A stretch of DNA of 64,000 nt, taken from positions 1,004,501 to 1,068,500 of the forward strand of contig NZ_CP081844.1 of NCBI RefSeq assembly GCF_019803445.1. Direction: 5' to 3'. Of this stretch, positions 16,399-26,018 are shown piece by piece. A model generated the notes under the pieces. That model was not told the origin of the DNA. It did no database searches and saw only the letters and a program-made list of their open reading frames with translations. The translations under genes and the position numbers were made by a program. This DNA comes from Caenibius sp. WL. GTDB lineage: Bacteria > Pseudomonadota > Alphaproteobacteria > Sphingomonadales > Sphingomonadaceae. Position 1 is the first letter of the stretch; the number at the start of each line of letters is the position of its first letter.

Positions 16399-18729
16399 AT
16401 GTCTCGGCTACGTCAGAATACCGTTACCGCAGTTCCAGCCTATCTTGCTCTGAGTTGCGTCGGTCTGATCGCTTCACCCGCGCTGGCGCAGGACAATTCC
16501 TCCACTCAGGCCAGTTCCAACCGGCTTGGGGGCGTGACGGTCACCGACACGGTTATCGACGAACAGGGATACAAGGTCGACAAGGCGGATTCGCCAAAAT
16601 ACACCGCGCCGCTGCTCGATACGCCGAAAACTGTCATCGTCCTCCCTTCGCAGGTGATACAGGAAAGCGGGTCGACCACTTTCGTCGAAGCGCTGCGCAC
16701 TGTGCCTGGAATCACCTTCGGCGCCGGTGAAGGCGGTAATCCGCAAGGGGACCGGCCGTTTATTCGTGGCTTCGATGCGCAGGGCAGCACCTATCTGGAT
16801 GGTATCCGCAGTATAGGCGGCCAATCGCGTGAGATTTTCGCGATCGAGCAGATCGAAGTCGTCAAGGGCGGCGATTCCACGATGGGCGGGCGTGGCAGCG
16901 CCGGTGGCAGCCTGAATCTTGTGAGCAAGATGGCGCATCTGGGCACGGAAGCGCGCGCGGACTTGAGCTACGGCACGGACGACTACAAGCGTGCGACGCT
17001 GGATGCGAACTATCAGATCGGTACAACGGCGGCCGTTCGCCTCAATGCCATGTGGCACGATGCCGATGTGGCGGGCCGCGATGTCGTTACGTACAATCGT
17101 TGGGGGATCTCGCCGTCTTTCGCGATCGGTCTGGATACACCGACCCGCGCTTTCGTGAATTACTACCATCTCGAAAGCGACGATATCCCCGATCCGGGCA
17201 TGCCGTTCGAGCGCCAGGGCAATGCCAACCAGGTGAAGACCGCCGATCAGCTTCATATCGGGCCGGCGGAAGTGATCAACGGGCGCAAGATCAAGCGCTC
17301 AACCTTTTACGGTCTGGCCGATCGCGATTTCCGCAAGACCAACATAGACGAAGTGTTGTTTCGCGTTGAACACGATCTCAGCGATACCATCCGCATCCGG
17401 AACACGGCCAAGTACGCCAATGTGAAGCAGGCCTATATCCTTACGCAGCCGGATGACAGCCAGGGCAACGTCGCGAACGGCAAGCTTTGGCGCCGTGTGA
17501 ACAGCCGCCACAGCAGCGTCGATTCGGTGGTCGATCAGATCGACCTTTCCGGCACTTTCGAAACCGGGTCGATCAAGCACAGCTTCTCGGTCGGCTTCGA
17601 AGGAAGTTGGGAGCGCTCGAAGCGCGGCAACTATAATGTCAACACATCGCCGCGCTGTGTGAACAGCGGTGCCGGGGCAACCGGTATGAGCGAAGTGGGC
17701 GCTGGTTCCAATTATAACTGCACGGATCTGTTCAATCCCAATCCGCATGATCCCTGGGTCAATTATGCGGCCGATGGTGTGACGCCTGAGCCCATCGTGA
17801 AAAGCGGTATCACCGGCATCACCAAGGCGACGACCTACGCGCTCTATGCCGCCGACACGATTACCATCACCGATGCACTGCTGCTGAATCTGGGTCTGCG
17901 CTATGATTGGTATAAGACGACCAGCAAATCGATCGCGGCGGCCGGCACCACGTCGCTGAAGGTCAAGGATAACTTCCTGAATTATCAGGTGGGCTTGGTG
18001 TTCAAGCCCCGGCCGAACGGGAGCCTGTATATTTCCTATGCCAAGTCGACCACGCCTCCGGGCAGCCTGGTGGGCGAAGGTTCGGAAGGCAATGCTATCG
18101 CAATCACCACGCTGAACGACCTGAAGGCCGAAGAAACCAAATCCTATGAAATCGGCACCAAGTGGGAGTTCTTCGATGCGGCGCTGGCTCTGAACCTGGC
18201 GCTGTTCCGCACCGAAACCACCAATGCCCGCACGACCGGTTCGACCGGGCTGCCTGAATATGTCGGTGAGCGTCGTATCGATGGCTTCGAGATCGGGTTC
18301 AACGGCAAACCGCTGCCCTTCTGGAGTATTTTCGGCGGTTACACCTACATGGATTCCGAGGTCAAGAATGCGGGCCTCAATCACGCCAACAATGGCAAGC
18401 CGTTTCCGAATACGCCCAAGCACAGCTTCACGGCCTGGACGACTTTCGACATCGCTGATCGTTTCCAGATCGGCGGCGGGGCTATCTACAACTCCAAGCA
18501 ATATGGCAACTTTGCTACGGTTGCCGGTGTGGGCACGGTCGAGCGGACCATTCCCGGTTACTGGCGCTTCGATGCAACGGCGGCGGTCGATATTACCGAG
18601 AACGTGGCACTGCGGATCAACGTCCAGAACCTGACCAACAAGCGCTACTATGACCGGACCTACACGACGCATTTCGTGTCGCTCGCTCCGGGGCGCTCGG
18701 CATTTGCGACGCTCAGCCTGAAGTATTGA
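16399..18729 (+). CDS. TonB-dependent siderophore receptor 4 (Fiu/PiuA-like)
   Basis: A 776-residue receptor closely resembling receptor 3: shared LALSCVGLIA leader, RLGGVTVTDTVIDE after the signal cleavage, LLDTPKTVIVLPSQVI, the RGFDAQGSTYLDGIR plug motif and a C-terminal tail ending SLKY. A strong AAGGGGG site precedes the ATG. It is probably an ancient tandem duplicate of receptor 3 with a different ligand preference. It is followed by a terminator and then the PiuC-like hydroxylase. The xenosiderophore role is inferred from family and context. Confidence 0.93.
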   Translation: MSRLRQNTVTAVPAYLALSCVGLIASPALAQDNSSTQASSNRLGGVTVTDTVIDEQGYKVDKADSPKYTAPLLDTPKTVIVLPSQVIQESGSTTFVEALRTVPGITFGAGEGGNPQGDRPFIRGFDAQGSTYLDGIRSIGGQSREIFAIEQIEVVKGGDSTMGGRGSAGGSLNLVSKMAHLGTEARADLSYGTDDYKRATLDANYQIGTTAAVRLNAMWHDADVAGRDVVTYNRWGISPSFAIGLDTPTRAFVNYYHLESDDIPDPGMPFERQGNANQVKTADQLHIGPAEVINGRKIKRSTFYGLADRDFRKTNIDEVLFRVEHDLSDTIRIRNTAKYANVKQAYILTQPDDSQGNVANGKLWRRVNSRHSSVDSVVDQIDLSGTFETGSIKHSFSVGFEGSWERSKRGNYNVNTSPRCVNSGAGATGMSEVGAGSNYNCTDLFNPNPHDPWVNYAADGVTPEPIVKSGITGITKATTYALYAADTITITDALLLNLGLRYDWYKTTSKSIAAAGTTSLKVKDNFLNYQVGLVFKPRPNGSLYISYAKSTTPPGSLVGEGSEGNAIAITTLNDLKAEETKSYEIGTKWEFFDAALALNLALFRTETTNARTTGSTGLPEYVGERRIDGFEIGFNGKPLPFWSIFGGYTYMDSEVKNAGLNHANNGKPFPNTPKHSFTAWTTFDIADRFQIGGGAIYNSKQYGNFATVAGVGTVERTIPGYWRFDATAAVDITENVALRINVQNLTNKRYYDRTYTTHFVSLAPGRSAFATLSLKY

Positions 18730-18748
18730 ACTGATCGCGAAAAGGCAG

Positions 18749-18772
18749 CCCGTCCCCTTGGGGGCGGGTTTT
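18749..18772 (+). terminator. Rho-independent terminator after receptor 4
   Basis: CCCGTCCCC pairs with GGGGGCGGG (one G-T pair) across a two-base loop and is followed by TTTT. The next 290 bp up to 19065 contain no gene I can support; the promoter of the hydroxylase should be there. Confidence 0.75.
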
Positions 18773-19065
18773 GCCATGTCGGTTACATGGAACGGTCCCC
18801 CAAGCACGCTGCGGCAAACGGTGTGGCTGCTGCGCGTATGCCGGGCTTTGATTCGGGAAATCAGGAGCAGCGATACGCTCCGGGCAATTTCATCTCGACC
18901 CATCGTCAGGTCTTGGCTATGCGAATGCCTCGCAACAATGGCATAGGGACCATATCTGATCGGGCGCGCGGGAATTGAAGGACGGGCCAGCTACAATTCT
19001 TCGTGTGTCCGACGTAAAGCCGTGGCCGCTATATGCCCTGTCGTTCGTAATGGATCACCCCGCGC

Positions 19066-19746
19066 ATGATGCTCAAGATACCGGCGCTGCTTTCCAGCGA
19101 TGATGTGCGGCAATGCCGTGAAGCGTTGGACCAGGCTGCATGGCAGGATGGCCGAGTGACGGCGGGGCATCAGGCAGCCCATGTCAAAAGCAATCTTCAG
19201 TTGCCACTCGATAGCCAGGTGGCAAGACAACTGGGCAGTCTGGTTCTGGATCGGCTTGGCCAATGCCCGCTGTTCATTGCCGCGGCCCTGCCGCTGCGTG
19301 TCCTGCCGCCGCGGTTCAACCGTTATGAAGGCGGTGGCGCCTATGGCAATCACATCGACAATGCGCTGTTTCGCATGCCTGATGCCGATGCCTACGTCCG
19401 CACCGATATTTCCTGCACCGTGTTCTTCAGCGATCCGGACGAATACGAAGGGGGCGAACTGGTGATCGAGGACAACTATGGCGATCATCGCGTCAAGCTT
19501 CCTGCGGGTGATATGGTGATCTACCCGGGGACCAGCCAGCACCGCGTCACGCCAGTATCGAAAGGCGTTCGTCTGGCTTCCTTTTTCTGGACTCAGAGCC
19601 TTGTGCCATCCGATATCCAGCGCCGGACATTGTTTGAATTGGACGGCGCGATTCAACGGCTGGTGGCGGACCATCCGCACCATGCGTCGATCAATCCGCT
19701 AACAGGCGTCTATCACAATTTGCTGCGGCAATGGTCGGTGACATGA
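19066..19746 (+). CDS. PiuC/YbiX-like Fe(II)/2-oxoglutarate PKHD-type hydroxylase
   Basis: A 226-residue protein that aligns along its whole length, from memory, with E. coli YbiX: IPALLSSDDV, DGRVTAGHQAAHVKSN, FNRYEGGGAYGNHIDNA, TVFFSDPDEYEGGELVIED, HRVKLPAGDMVIYP and YHNLLRQWS. The iron ligands are the HxD in GNHID and the His in TSQHRV; the Arg in GVRLASFFW should bind 2-oxoglutarate. YbiX/PiuC genes typically sit beside Fiu/PiuA receptors, as here. The physiological substrate is not established. Confidence 0.92.
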   Translation: MMLKIPALLSSDDVRQCREALDQAAWQDGRVTAGHQAAHVKSNLQLPLDSQVARQLGSLVLDRLGQCPLFIAAALPLRVLPPRFNRYEGGGAYGNHIDNALFRMPDADAYVRTDISCTVFFSDPDEYEGGELVIEDNYGDHRVKLPAGDMVIYPGTSQHRVTPVSKGVRLASFFWTQSLVPSDIQRRTLFELDGAIQRLVADHPHHASINPLTGVYHNLLRQWSVT

Positions 19747-20894
19747 GCGGGACGGGCGCGGATGACACGCAGACTGCGTTGCCGCCTTTGACAGCCATTC
19801 CGAACGATATCCGAAGCTTGCCGGATTACGAGCGCCGGGCAGAGGCTCATTTTCCCCCCGCTACCTGGCGTCATATCCAATCCGGTGCGGGTCCAGAAAC
19901 CTCGCTGGCGGCCAACAGGGCGCAGTTCGACCGCTATCGTCTGGTCCCACGGATGTTGGCGGATATGCGCGGGGCAACGACAGAGCTGGAGATGTTCGGC
20001 CTGCGGCATGCCGCCCCGGTCCTGCTGGCGCCTGTCGCCTATCACCGCCTTGCGCATCCGCACGGCGAACTGGCAGCGGTGAGTGCCGCAACCGCGCTCG
20101 ATACCACTATGGTGGTGAGCACGCTGTCCAGTATCCCGCTGGAAGACATTGCCGCCGCGGCTCGCGCTGCCGCAACGGAATTGCGCATGCAGGCGCCTCC
20201 ACTTTGGTTTCAGCTCTATTTCCAGTCGGACCGGGGATACACTGCCGAACTGGTCAACAGAGCCGAAGCCGCCGGTTATCAGGTCCTGGTCTTTACCGTG
20301 GATGCGTCGGTAAAAAGAAGCGAGTTTGCTTTGCCGCGCGGGGTTGAGGCTGCAAATCTTCAAGGGATGCCGAGGCTTTCGCAGAATGCCGATGTCGCAG
20401 GCGGAAAGATCGTATTCGGGACAGCCCTGCTGGATGCGGCGCCGACCTGGGAAAGTCTTGCCTGGCTGCGGTCGCAGACCCGCCTGCCTATTGTGGTGAA
20501 AGGGTTGCTTTCGCCGGAGGATGCACGTCTGGCGCTTGAGCATGGCGCTGACGGGATCATCGTATCCAATCATGGCGGCCGGGTGCTCGATGGCCTTGCT
20601 TGCCCTCTCGATATGCTGCCTGCGATGGTCGATGCGGTGGAGGATAAGCTGCCTCTCCTGCTCGACAGCGGGGTGCGTCATGGGACGGATGTTCTCAAGG
20701 CGCTTGCCCTCGGCGCACGGGCGACGCTGGTCGGCCGTCCGCAGTTGCATGCGCTCGCCGTCGGCGGAATGCAGGGCATTGCGCACATGCTGCATATTCT
20801 TCGCGCCGAACTGGAACTGGCCATGTCGCATGTCGGATGTGCGTCACTCGCCGCGATCGAAAAATCGATACTGCTTGAACAAAGTCGCGGATAG
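19743..20894 (+). CDS. FMN-dependent 2-hydroxyacid oxidase/dehydrogenase
   Basis: About 383 residues of the glycolate/lactate oxidase family, a TIM barrel that oxidises L-2-hydroxy acids using FMN. Visible features are the VVKGLLSPEDA lysine, the catalytic His in VSNHGGRVLDG and the FMN-phosphate segment LLDSGVRHGTDVLKALALGA. The start at 19743 overlaps the stop of the hydroxylase gene (ATGA), so the two are translationally coupled; an ATG at 19731 is also possible. The coupling to a PiuC-like enzyme suggests a shared role in handling a siderophore or its hydroxyacid part, which is inference. Confidence 0.88.
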   Translation: MSGTGADDTQTALPPLTAIPNDIRSLPDYERRAEAHFPPATWRHIQSGAGPETSLAANRAQFDRYRLVPRMLADMRGATTELEMFGLRHAAPVLLAPVAYHRLAHPHGELAAVSAATALDTTMVVSTLSSIPLEDIAAAARAAATELRMQAPPLWFQLYFQSDRGYTAELVNRAEAAGYQVLVFTVDASVKRSEFALPRGVEAANLQGMPRLSQNADVAGGKIVFGTALLDAAPTWESLAWLRSQTRLPIVVKGLLSPEDARLALEHGADGIIVSNHGGRVLDGLACPLDMLPAMVDAVEDKLPLLLDSGVRHGTDVLKALALGARATLVGRPQLHALAVGGMQGIAHMLHILRAELELAMSHVGCASLAAIEKSILLEQSRG

Positions 20895-21025
20895 ATCAGG
20901 CTTGACCCATCGATGCGTTGTTCCGGGCTATGCAGAACAGAAGTACGCTACCAAAATCAGAAACCGCCTCGCCCGCGCGGGTGAAGGTGCCCGAAGGCAA
21001 TGATTGGTTTTGTTGCTGCTTTGAT

Positions 21026-21112
21026 TGGTGCGGTCGAGAAGACTCGAACTTCCACGGGCTTTCGCCCACAACGACCTCAACGTTGCGCGTCTACCAGTTC
21101 CGCCACGACCGC
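21026..21112 (-). tRNA. tRNA-Leu (anticodon GAG)
   Basis: An 87-base class II tRNA with the acceptor GCGGTCG paired to CGACCGC, a long variable arm, the T-arm GTTCGAGTC and an encoded CCA. The anticodon loop TTGAGGT gives GAG, reading CUC/CUU leucine codons. A GC-rich hairpin (about 21125-21147) lies between it and the upstream zinc-ribbon gene. Confidence 0.95.
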
Positions 21113-21258
21113 ATAATCGATAAGGGCCCCTTTTTCCGGGGCCCCGCAGGGTAGGAGCGGGCCATTAGCAAAGGCATTTGCGCCCTGCAAGCGCCCTTGA
21201 GCACCTGAATGAAAGATTTCTTGGCTTATCCCGGTTTACCCGGTGCTTGCAGGGGTTA

Positions 21259-22053
21259 TCAGCTTGGTTTCCAGCCGATTTCCGCGAATTTGGCCGAGCG
21301 GGGGACATCGGTGACTGCTTCGTTGATCGTCACGCTTTCACCGGGGGCCAGCTTGCTTTTCGGCGGTGGCACTTCCCAACTGTAGACGATCCGTTCCTGC
21401 CCATCGCGTAGCACGATGAGAATCGGCGGCACCGTCTGCACTGTGGTGCCGATATTGGTCACCACACCGCTGGCTCCGAAAAATTCCGTGCCATTGGGCA
21501 GAGTGCGGCGATCCTGTTTCTGCGGCGGAAATTCGAGACGGAGATCGGGTTTCGCCTGGGCGAAGACCGGCCGGTTCACCGGCACCCAATCGGGCAGGCC
21601 GCGATAGCTGACCGCTGCGATGATGCCCCCTGCGGCCAGTGCGAACAGGACCGCCCCGGCGGTCCACAGGCGCAGGCGATGACGGCGTGGGCGGAACGGT
21701 GGGCCATGATCGAACTGGGACACCGTTTCATCCCCCAGTCCACCGCTCGCCGCGTCGGTGACGGTAGCTTGCGTACGCGGGCTGGCTTGCGGTTCGGAAA
21801 CGGGCGGTGCATCCTGCGCCGGAGGAGGGGCGGCTGGAGCGGGCGCTTCCTGCGCGGGGGTTGGCGGCACGGCAACAGGCGCGGAAGCGGTCGCATCTTG
21901 AGCCGCTGCGGCAACGGTAGGCGGGGTGAGTTCGGGACCTTCCTGAAACCAGCTATGGTGGCATTTCGCACACCGCACAGTGCGGCCTTCCACGCCGATC
22001 GCGTTGTCGGGGACAACATATCGCGTCGCGCACGCAGGGCAGGATATGATCAT
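21259..22053 (-). CDS. Zinc-ribbon and DUF3426 membrane protein
   Basis: A 264-residue protein starting MIISCPACATRYVVPDNAIG. The N-terminal MJ0042-type zinc ribbon has two CxxC pairs (CPAC and CAKC). A Pro/Ala-rich linker, one transmembrane segment (LWTAGAVLFALAAGGIIAAV) and a C-terminal DUF3426 domain in the periplasm follow (GASGVVTNIG). An earlier start at 22131 is not supported by family structure. It diverges from ftsE; the function is unknown. Confidence 0.88.
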   Translation of the reverse strand: MIISCPACATRYVVPDNAIGVEGRTVRCAKCHHSWFQEGPELTPPTVAAAAQDATASAPVAVPPTPAQEAPAPAAPPPAQDAPPVSEPQASPRTQATVTDAASGGLGDETVSQFDHGPPFRPRRHRLRLWTAGAVLFALAAGGIIAAVSYRGLPDWVPVNRPVFAQAKPDLRLEFPPQKQDRRTLPNGTEFFGASGVVTNIGTTVQTVPPILIVLRDGQERIVYSWEVPPPKSKLAPGESVTINEAVTDVPRSAKFAEIGWKPS

Positions 22054-22188
22054 GATCCATGTAAAGCATGAGCCATCGCGGCCAACAAGTGTCCCACTGT
22101 GAAGTGGTGTTGGCAGATGCCTTTTTTCCACATCGATTGGCGGCTATAGCCCCCGCACGATGCTTAGTTCGTTTGCAGCCAGACCCCG

Positions 22189-22914
22189 ATGAACGACACG
22201 GGGGGGAATATCGTCCAGTTCGACAATGTCGGGCTGCGTTACGGCACGGGCAAGGAGATATTGAGCGACATGTCGTTCACGCTCCATCCCGGCCGCTTCT
22301 ATTTCCTGACCGGGGCGAGCGGGGCGGGCAAGACATCGCTGCTGCGCCTGCTCTATCTGGCCCAGCGCCCTTCGCGCGGAATGATCCGGATGTTCGGCAC
22401 CGATGTCATCACCATGCCGCGCGACGATCTGCCTGCCTTCCGCCGCAGATTAGGGGTGGTGTTCCAGGATTTCCGGCTGGTGCCGCATCTGTCGGCTTTC
22501 GATAACGTGGCTCTGCCATTGCGTGTGGCAGGCTTGCCGGAGCAGGAAATCGCCAAGCCGGTGTCCGATATGCTCGACTGGGTCGGGTTGGCCGACCGGG
22601 CGGCAGCGCGCCCGGCGACGCTTTCGGGCGGGGAGCAGCAGCGCGTGGCGATTGCCCGCGCGGTGATCGGCAGGCCCGATATGCTGGTGGCGGACGAGCC
22701 GACCGGCAACGTCGACCCGGAAATGGCGTTGAAGCTGCTGCGGTTGTTCGAAGCGCTCAACCGCTTGGGAACGACGGTGGTGGTGGCCACGCACGATCTG
22801 CATCTCCTCCAGAAAGTGACCGATCCGTTGATCATGCGGCTCGACAGGGGGCGGCTCAGCGATCCCACCGGGGCGCTGCGTTATCCCCCCCGGGGCAAGG
22901 GCGGGCCATCATGA
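22189..22914 (+). CDS. ftsE: Cell division ATP-binding protein FtsE
   Basis: A 241-residue ABC ATPase with Walker A GASGAGKTS, Q-loop VFQDFRLVPHLS, signature LSGGEQQR, Walker B MLVADEPT and the switch histidine THDLH. Together with FtsX it forms a complex that governs septal peptidoglycan hydrolysis. The start of ftsX overlaps its stop (ATGA), fixing the pair as an operon. The length is slightly over the usual 220 because of short N- and C-terminal extensions. Confidence 0.96.
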   Translation: MNDTGGNIVQFDNVGLRYGTGKEILSDMSFTLHPGRFYFLTGASGAGKTSLLRLLYLAQRPSRGMIRMFGTDVITMPRDDLPAFRRRLGVVFQDFRLVPHLSAFDNVALPLRVAGLPEQEIAKPVSDMLDWVGLADRAAARPATLSGGEQQRVAIARAVIGRPDMLVADEPTGNVDPEMALKLLRLFEALNRLGTTVVVATHDLHLLQKVTDPLIMRLDRGRLSDPTGALRYPPRGKGGPS

Positions 22915-23846
22915 GCGCATTTGCCGCCATTGCCGCTGCCGCAAGGCGCGGATTGCCTGTGGTGAACCGGATGAGGGGCGAGCAGTTGCTGACTCAGGCC
23001 CGGCTCGCGGGGCCGATGCCGTGGGTGATCGCGATCATGATCGCGCTGACGACTATCGCGGCAGGCGGTGCCCTGGCGCTGAACAATGTGGCCAATGCGG
23101 CGCGGGCCGAACTGGCGGGGGGAATAACCGTCCAGATCGTCGAAGCGTCTCCAGCGGAGCGGGATCGGCAGGCACGGGCCGCGCTGCGGTTCCTGAACGC
23201 GACCCCCGGTGTGGAGAATGCGGCGCTGGTGCCCAAGGAGCAGGTCGACAGATTGATGGAACCCTGGCTCGGCGCGCAGGGTGAAGGCGACGAGGCGATT
23301 CCCCTGCCGGCCCTGATCGATGCCAGCCTCGATGGGCAAGCGACGCAGGACAGGCTGGCGCAATTGCGCCCGCGCCTGCTGGCTGTGGCGCCCGCGGCAC
23401 GGATCGATGCGCAGGCGAGCTGGCTTCGCCCGGTGGTTTCGGCCATTCGTTCGCTGCAATACCTTGCACTGGCGCTGATCCTGCTCCTGGCGGCGGCGAG
23501 CACAGCGGCGGTGTGGCTGGCCGCGCGTACCGCGCTGGGCGTCAACCGCGATACGATCGAGATCGTGCATCATCTGGGGGGGACGGATGCGCAGATTGCC
23601 CGGATATTCCAGCGGTCTGTCGCTCGTGATGCGGTGCTCGGCGGAATTGCCGGGCTTGCGGCGGGGTTGATTGCTATTGTCGGGCTGACGCGGCAATTTG
23701 CAGCGCTGGATTCGGGCATGCTTGCAGGCGGGGGACTGACAGTGATGGACTGGCTGCTGCTGGTGTTTATTCCGCTTGTCGGGGTGATACTGGCAACATT
23801 GACGGCGCGTTTCACAGTGCTTTCGGCGCTGCGGAGAATGCTATGA
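22911..23846 (+). CDS. ftsX: Cell division protein FtsX
   Basis: A 311-residue inner-membrane protein with four transmembrane segments (near residues 38-60, 183-208, 240-263 and 278-300) and a large periplasmic loop between the first two, as in FtsX. It partners FtsE. It overlaps ftsE at its start and ydcF at its end by ATGA junctions, so the four genes ftsE-ftsX-ydcF-plsC are probably one transcript. Confidence 0.94.
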   Translation: MSAFAAIAAAARRGLPVVNRMRGEQLLTQARLAGPMPWVIAIMIALTTIAAGGALALNNVANAARAELAGGITVQIVEASPAERDRQARAALRFLNATPGVENAALVPKEQVDRLMEPWLGAQGEGDEAIPLPALIDASLDGQATQDRLAQLRPRLLAVAPAARIDAQASWLRPVVSAIRSLQYLALALILLLAAASTAAVWLAARTALGVNRDTIEIVHHLGGTDAQIARIFQRSVARDAVLGGIAGLAAGLIAIVGLTRQFAALDSGMLAGGGLTVMDWLLLVFIPLVGVILATLTARFTVLSALRRML

Positions 23847-24379
23847 TCCGTCGCATTCTGGCAGCCGGTTTCCTCCTGTGGATTTTCGGTTTCATATGGT
23901 TCGCCAATTTCCTGCCGGGCCCGGCGGGCGCGCAGCGAACCGATGCGGTGGTGGTCCCCACGGGTAGCGGGGGCCGGATCATGCGCGGCCTGCAGGTGCT
24001 GCGGGCGGGCCATGCGAAAAAGATGCTGGTGACCGGGGTCGACCCCGAGGTGAAACCGCGCGAGTTCGCGGTGGCTTATAAGGTCGAACCGCGCCTGATG
24101 CAGTGCTGTATCACTTTAGGGCGCGATGCGGTCGATACACGGGGTAACGCGCAAGAAACCGCCAATTGGGTCACCGCGAACAAGGTTCGTTCGATCCGTC
24201 TGGTCACGGCGGACTGGCACATGCGGCGGGCGGCGGCGGAACTGGGCTACGATTTGCCCGGGCAGGTCAGTGTGCTGCGCGATGCGGTGCCTTCGCCTTT
24301 GCCGCTGCGCAGGCTGTTCCTGGAGTACAACAAGTTTCTCGCCAGCCAGCTTCTCCGTCTATGGAACGCGGTGGCTTGA
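23843..24379 (+). CDS. YdcF/SanA-like DUF218 protein
   Basis: A 178-residue protein with an N-terminal membrane anchor (IRRILAAGFLLWIFGFIWFA) and a DUF218 domain: TDAVVVPTGSGGRIMRGLQVL, MLVTGVDPEVKP, DTRGNAQETANW and LVTADWHMRRAAAEL. DUF218 proteins are linked to envelope barrier function; the reaction is unknown. It lies within the ftsEX operon. Confidence 0.88.
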   Translation: MIRRILAAGFLLWIFGFIWFANFLPGPAGAQRTDAVVVPTGSGGRIMRGLQVLRAGHAKKMLVTGVDPEVKPREFAVAYKVEPRLMQCCITLGRDAVDTRGNAQETANWVTANKVRSIRLVTADWHMRRAAAELGYDLPGQVSVLRDAVPSPLPLRRLFLEYNKFLASQLLRLWNAVA

Positions 24380-25062
24380 TCGTGGCGATCGTGCGCAGCT
24401 TGCTGTTCTATGTGGTTTTCTACAGTGTGACGGCGGTTCTGGTGACAGGCGGGCTGCTCTCTCTGCTGTTCGGCGGCAGGGGCGTGGTTCCGATCACGCA
24501 TGCATGGGCGCGGTGGCATCGCTGGTGCGTGCATCATCTGCTGGGCATTTCCCTGCGTGAGGAAGGCAGCCCCATGGCAGAGCCCGCGCTTTATGCGATC
24601 AAGCATGAAAGCTTTTTCGAAGCGATCGAGACTCCCAATCTGTTTTCGCGCCCGGCGGTTTTCGCCAAGGCCGAACTGTTTCGCATTCCCGGTTGGGGCC
24701 GCCTTGCGCAGCTTTACGGGCTGGTTCCCGTCGAACGCAGCCAGGGCGCCAGGACGCTGCGCGCGATGATCGCCGGGGCGAAGAAACGCATCGAAGAGGG
24801 CCGCCCGCTGGTGATCTTTCCCGAAGGGACCCGGGTTCCCCATGGGCAGAAGGCGCCGCTGCAATCGGGCTTTGCCGGGCTTTACAAGTTGCTGGGCCTG
24901 CCGGTGATCCCGGTCGCCGTGGACAGCGGGCCGCTATATCACCGGCTCTGGAAACGGCGCGGGACGATAACCGTGCGATTTGGCGAACCGATCCCGCCCG
25001 GGCTCCCGCGTGAGGAGATCGAAACGCGCGTGAAAGCTGCGATCAACGCGCTGAATGGCTAG
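24361..25062 (+). CDS. plsC: 1-acyl-sn-glycerol-3-phosphate acyltransferase (PlsC type)
   Basis: A 233-residue enzyme that adds the second acyl chain in phosphatidate synthesis at the inner membrane. It has an N-terminal hydrophobic segment (LLFYVVFYSVTAVLVTGGLL), the HX4E form of motif I (KHESFFE), and motif III FPEGTR. The acidic residue Glu in place of Asp in motif I also occurs in other PlsC proteins, so it is not a defect. I used the ATG at 24361, which overlaps ydcF; a GTG at 24382 is possible. Confidence 0.9.
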   Translation: MERGGLIVAIVRSLLFYVVFYSVTAVLVTGGLLSLLFGGRGVVPITHAWARWHRWCVHHLLGISLREEGSPMAEPALYAIKHESFFEAIETPNLFSRPAVFAKAELFRIPGWGRLAQLYGLVPVERSQGARTLRAMIAGAKKRIEEGRPLVIFPEGTRVPHGQKAPLQSGFAGLYKLLGLPVIPVAVDSGPLYHRLWKRRGTITVRFGEPIPPGLPREEIETRVKAAINALNG

Positions 25063-25097
25063 GCAGGCCCACACTGACGGGCCTCACCACCTGTGGT

Positions 25098-26018
25098 TCA
25101 GGCGGGGCGTTCGTGGTCGCTGCGGCCGAAATCGGGCCGATCATCATCCTGGCCTTCTTCGATGATCGAACGGCGGATGGCGCGCGTGCGGGTGAAATGA
25201 TCGAACAACTGTTCGCCATCGCCCACGCGGATCGCGCGCTGCAACGCGGTCAGATCCTCGGTGAAGCGCTGTAGCATCTGCAATACGGCTTCCTTGTTGT
25301 TGAGGAAGACGTCGCGCCACATCGTCGGGTCAGACGCGGCGATGCGGGTAAAATCGCGGAACCCCCCGGCCGAGTACTTGATCACTTCGCTGCGGGTCAC
25401 GTTTTCGAGATCGGACGCGGTGCCGACGATAGTGTAGGCAATCAGGTGCGGCAGGTGGCTGGTGACGGCAAGCACAAGATCGTGATGGCGCGGGTCCATC
25501 ACTTCCACATTCGCGCCCAACGCGCTCCAGAACGCGGACAGCGCCTCGACTTGTGCCGGGTCGGCACCTTCGGGTGGGGTTATGATGCACCAACGTTGGC
25601 GGAACAGGGCAGCGAACCCCGCGTCGGGCCCGCTGTGCTCCGTCCCGGCGACGGGGTGTGCGGGGATGATTGCCGTGCCTTCGGGCAGGGCTGCGCTGAG
25701 AGCGGTGAGGACGCTCTGCTTGGACGAGCCGACATCGCTGATCACGCAGCCGGGCTTGAGCGCCGCGGCAATCTCCGCGGCAGCGGTACCCATGGCCCCC
25801 ACCGGCACGCACAGGATGACGAGATCGGCATCGGCCACGGCATCGGCCGCGCTGTCGCAGATCGTATTGGCAAGACCGCGTTCGGTCGCGCGCTGGCGCA
25901 CGGCGGGATCGGCATCATAGCCGGCGGTGGCTGTGCCGGGCAAATCCTGTGCCACGGCAAGGCCGATAGACCCGCCGAGCAGGCCAAGCCCGATGATCGC
26001 GACTTTGTCGAAACTCAT
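25098..26018 (-). CDS. tyrA: Prephenate/arogenate dehydrogenase TyrA
   Basis: A 306-residue enzyme of tyrosine synthesis. The N-terminal NAD(P)-binding Rossmann fold has [14 protein letters not shown]; the motif [15 protein letters not shown] contains the catalytic histidine. The helical dimerisation domain is C-terminal and no ACT domain is present. Its start overlaps the stop of hisC (ATGA), consistent with hisC-tyrA co-expression, and the aminotransferase may serve both pathways. Whether it prefers prephenate or arogenate cannot be told from the sequence. Confidence 0.93.
   Translation of the reverse strand: MSFDKVAIIGLGLLGGSIGLAVAQDLPGTATAGYDADPAVRQRATERGLANTICDSAADAVADADLVILCVPVGAMGTAAAEIAAALKPGCVISDVGSSKQSVLTALSAALPEGTAIIPAHPVAGTEHSGPDAGFAALFRQRWCIITPPEGADPAQVEALSAFWSALGANVEVMDPRHHDLVLAVTSHLPHLIAYTIVGTASDLENVTRSEVIKYSAGGFRDFTRIAASDPTMWRDVFLNNKEAVLQMLQRFTEDLTALQRAIRVGDGEQLFDHFTRTRAIRRSIIEEGQDDDRPDFGRSDHERPA

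Noticed and set aside
24361-25062. Glu instead of Asp in motif I of the acyltransferase as a defect
   Set aside because: HX4E occurs in other PlsC proteins and motif III FPEGTR is intact.
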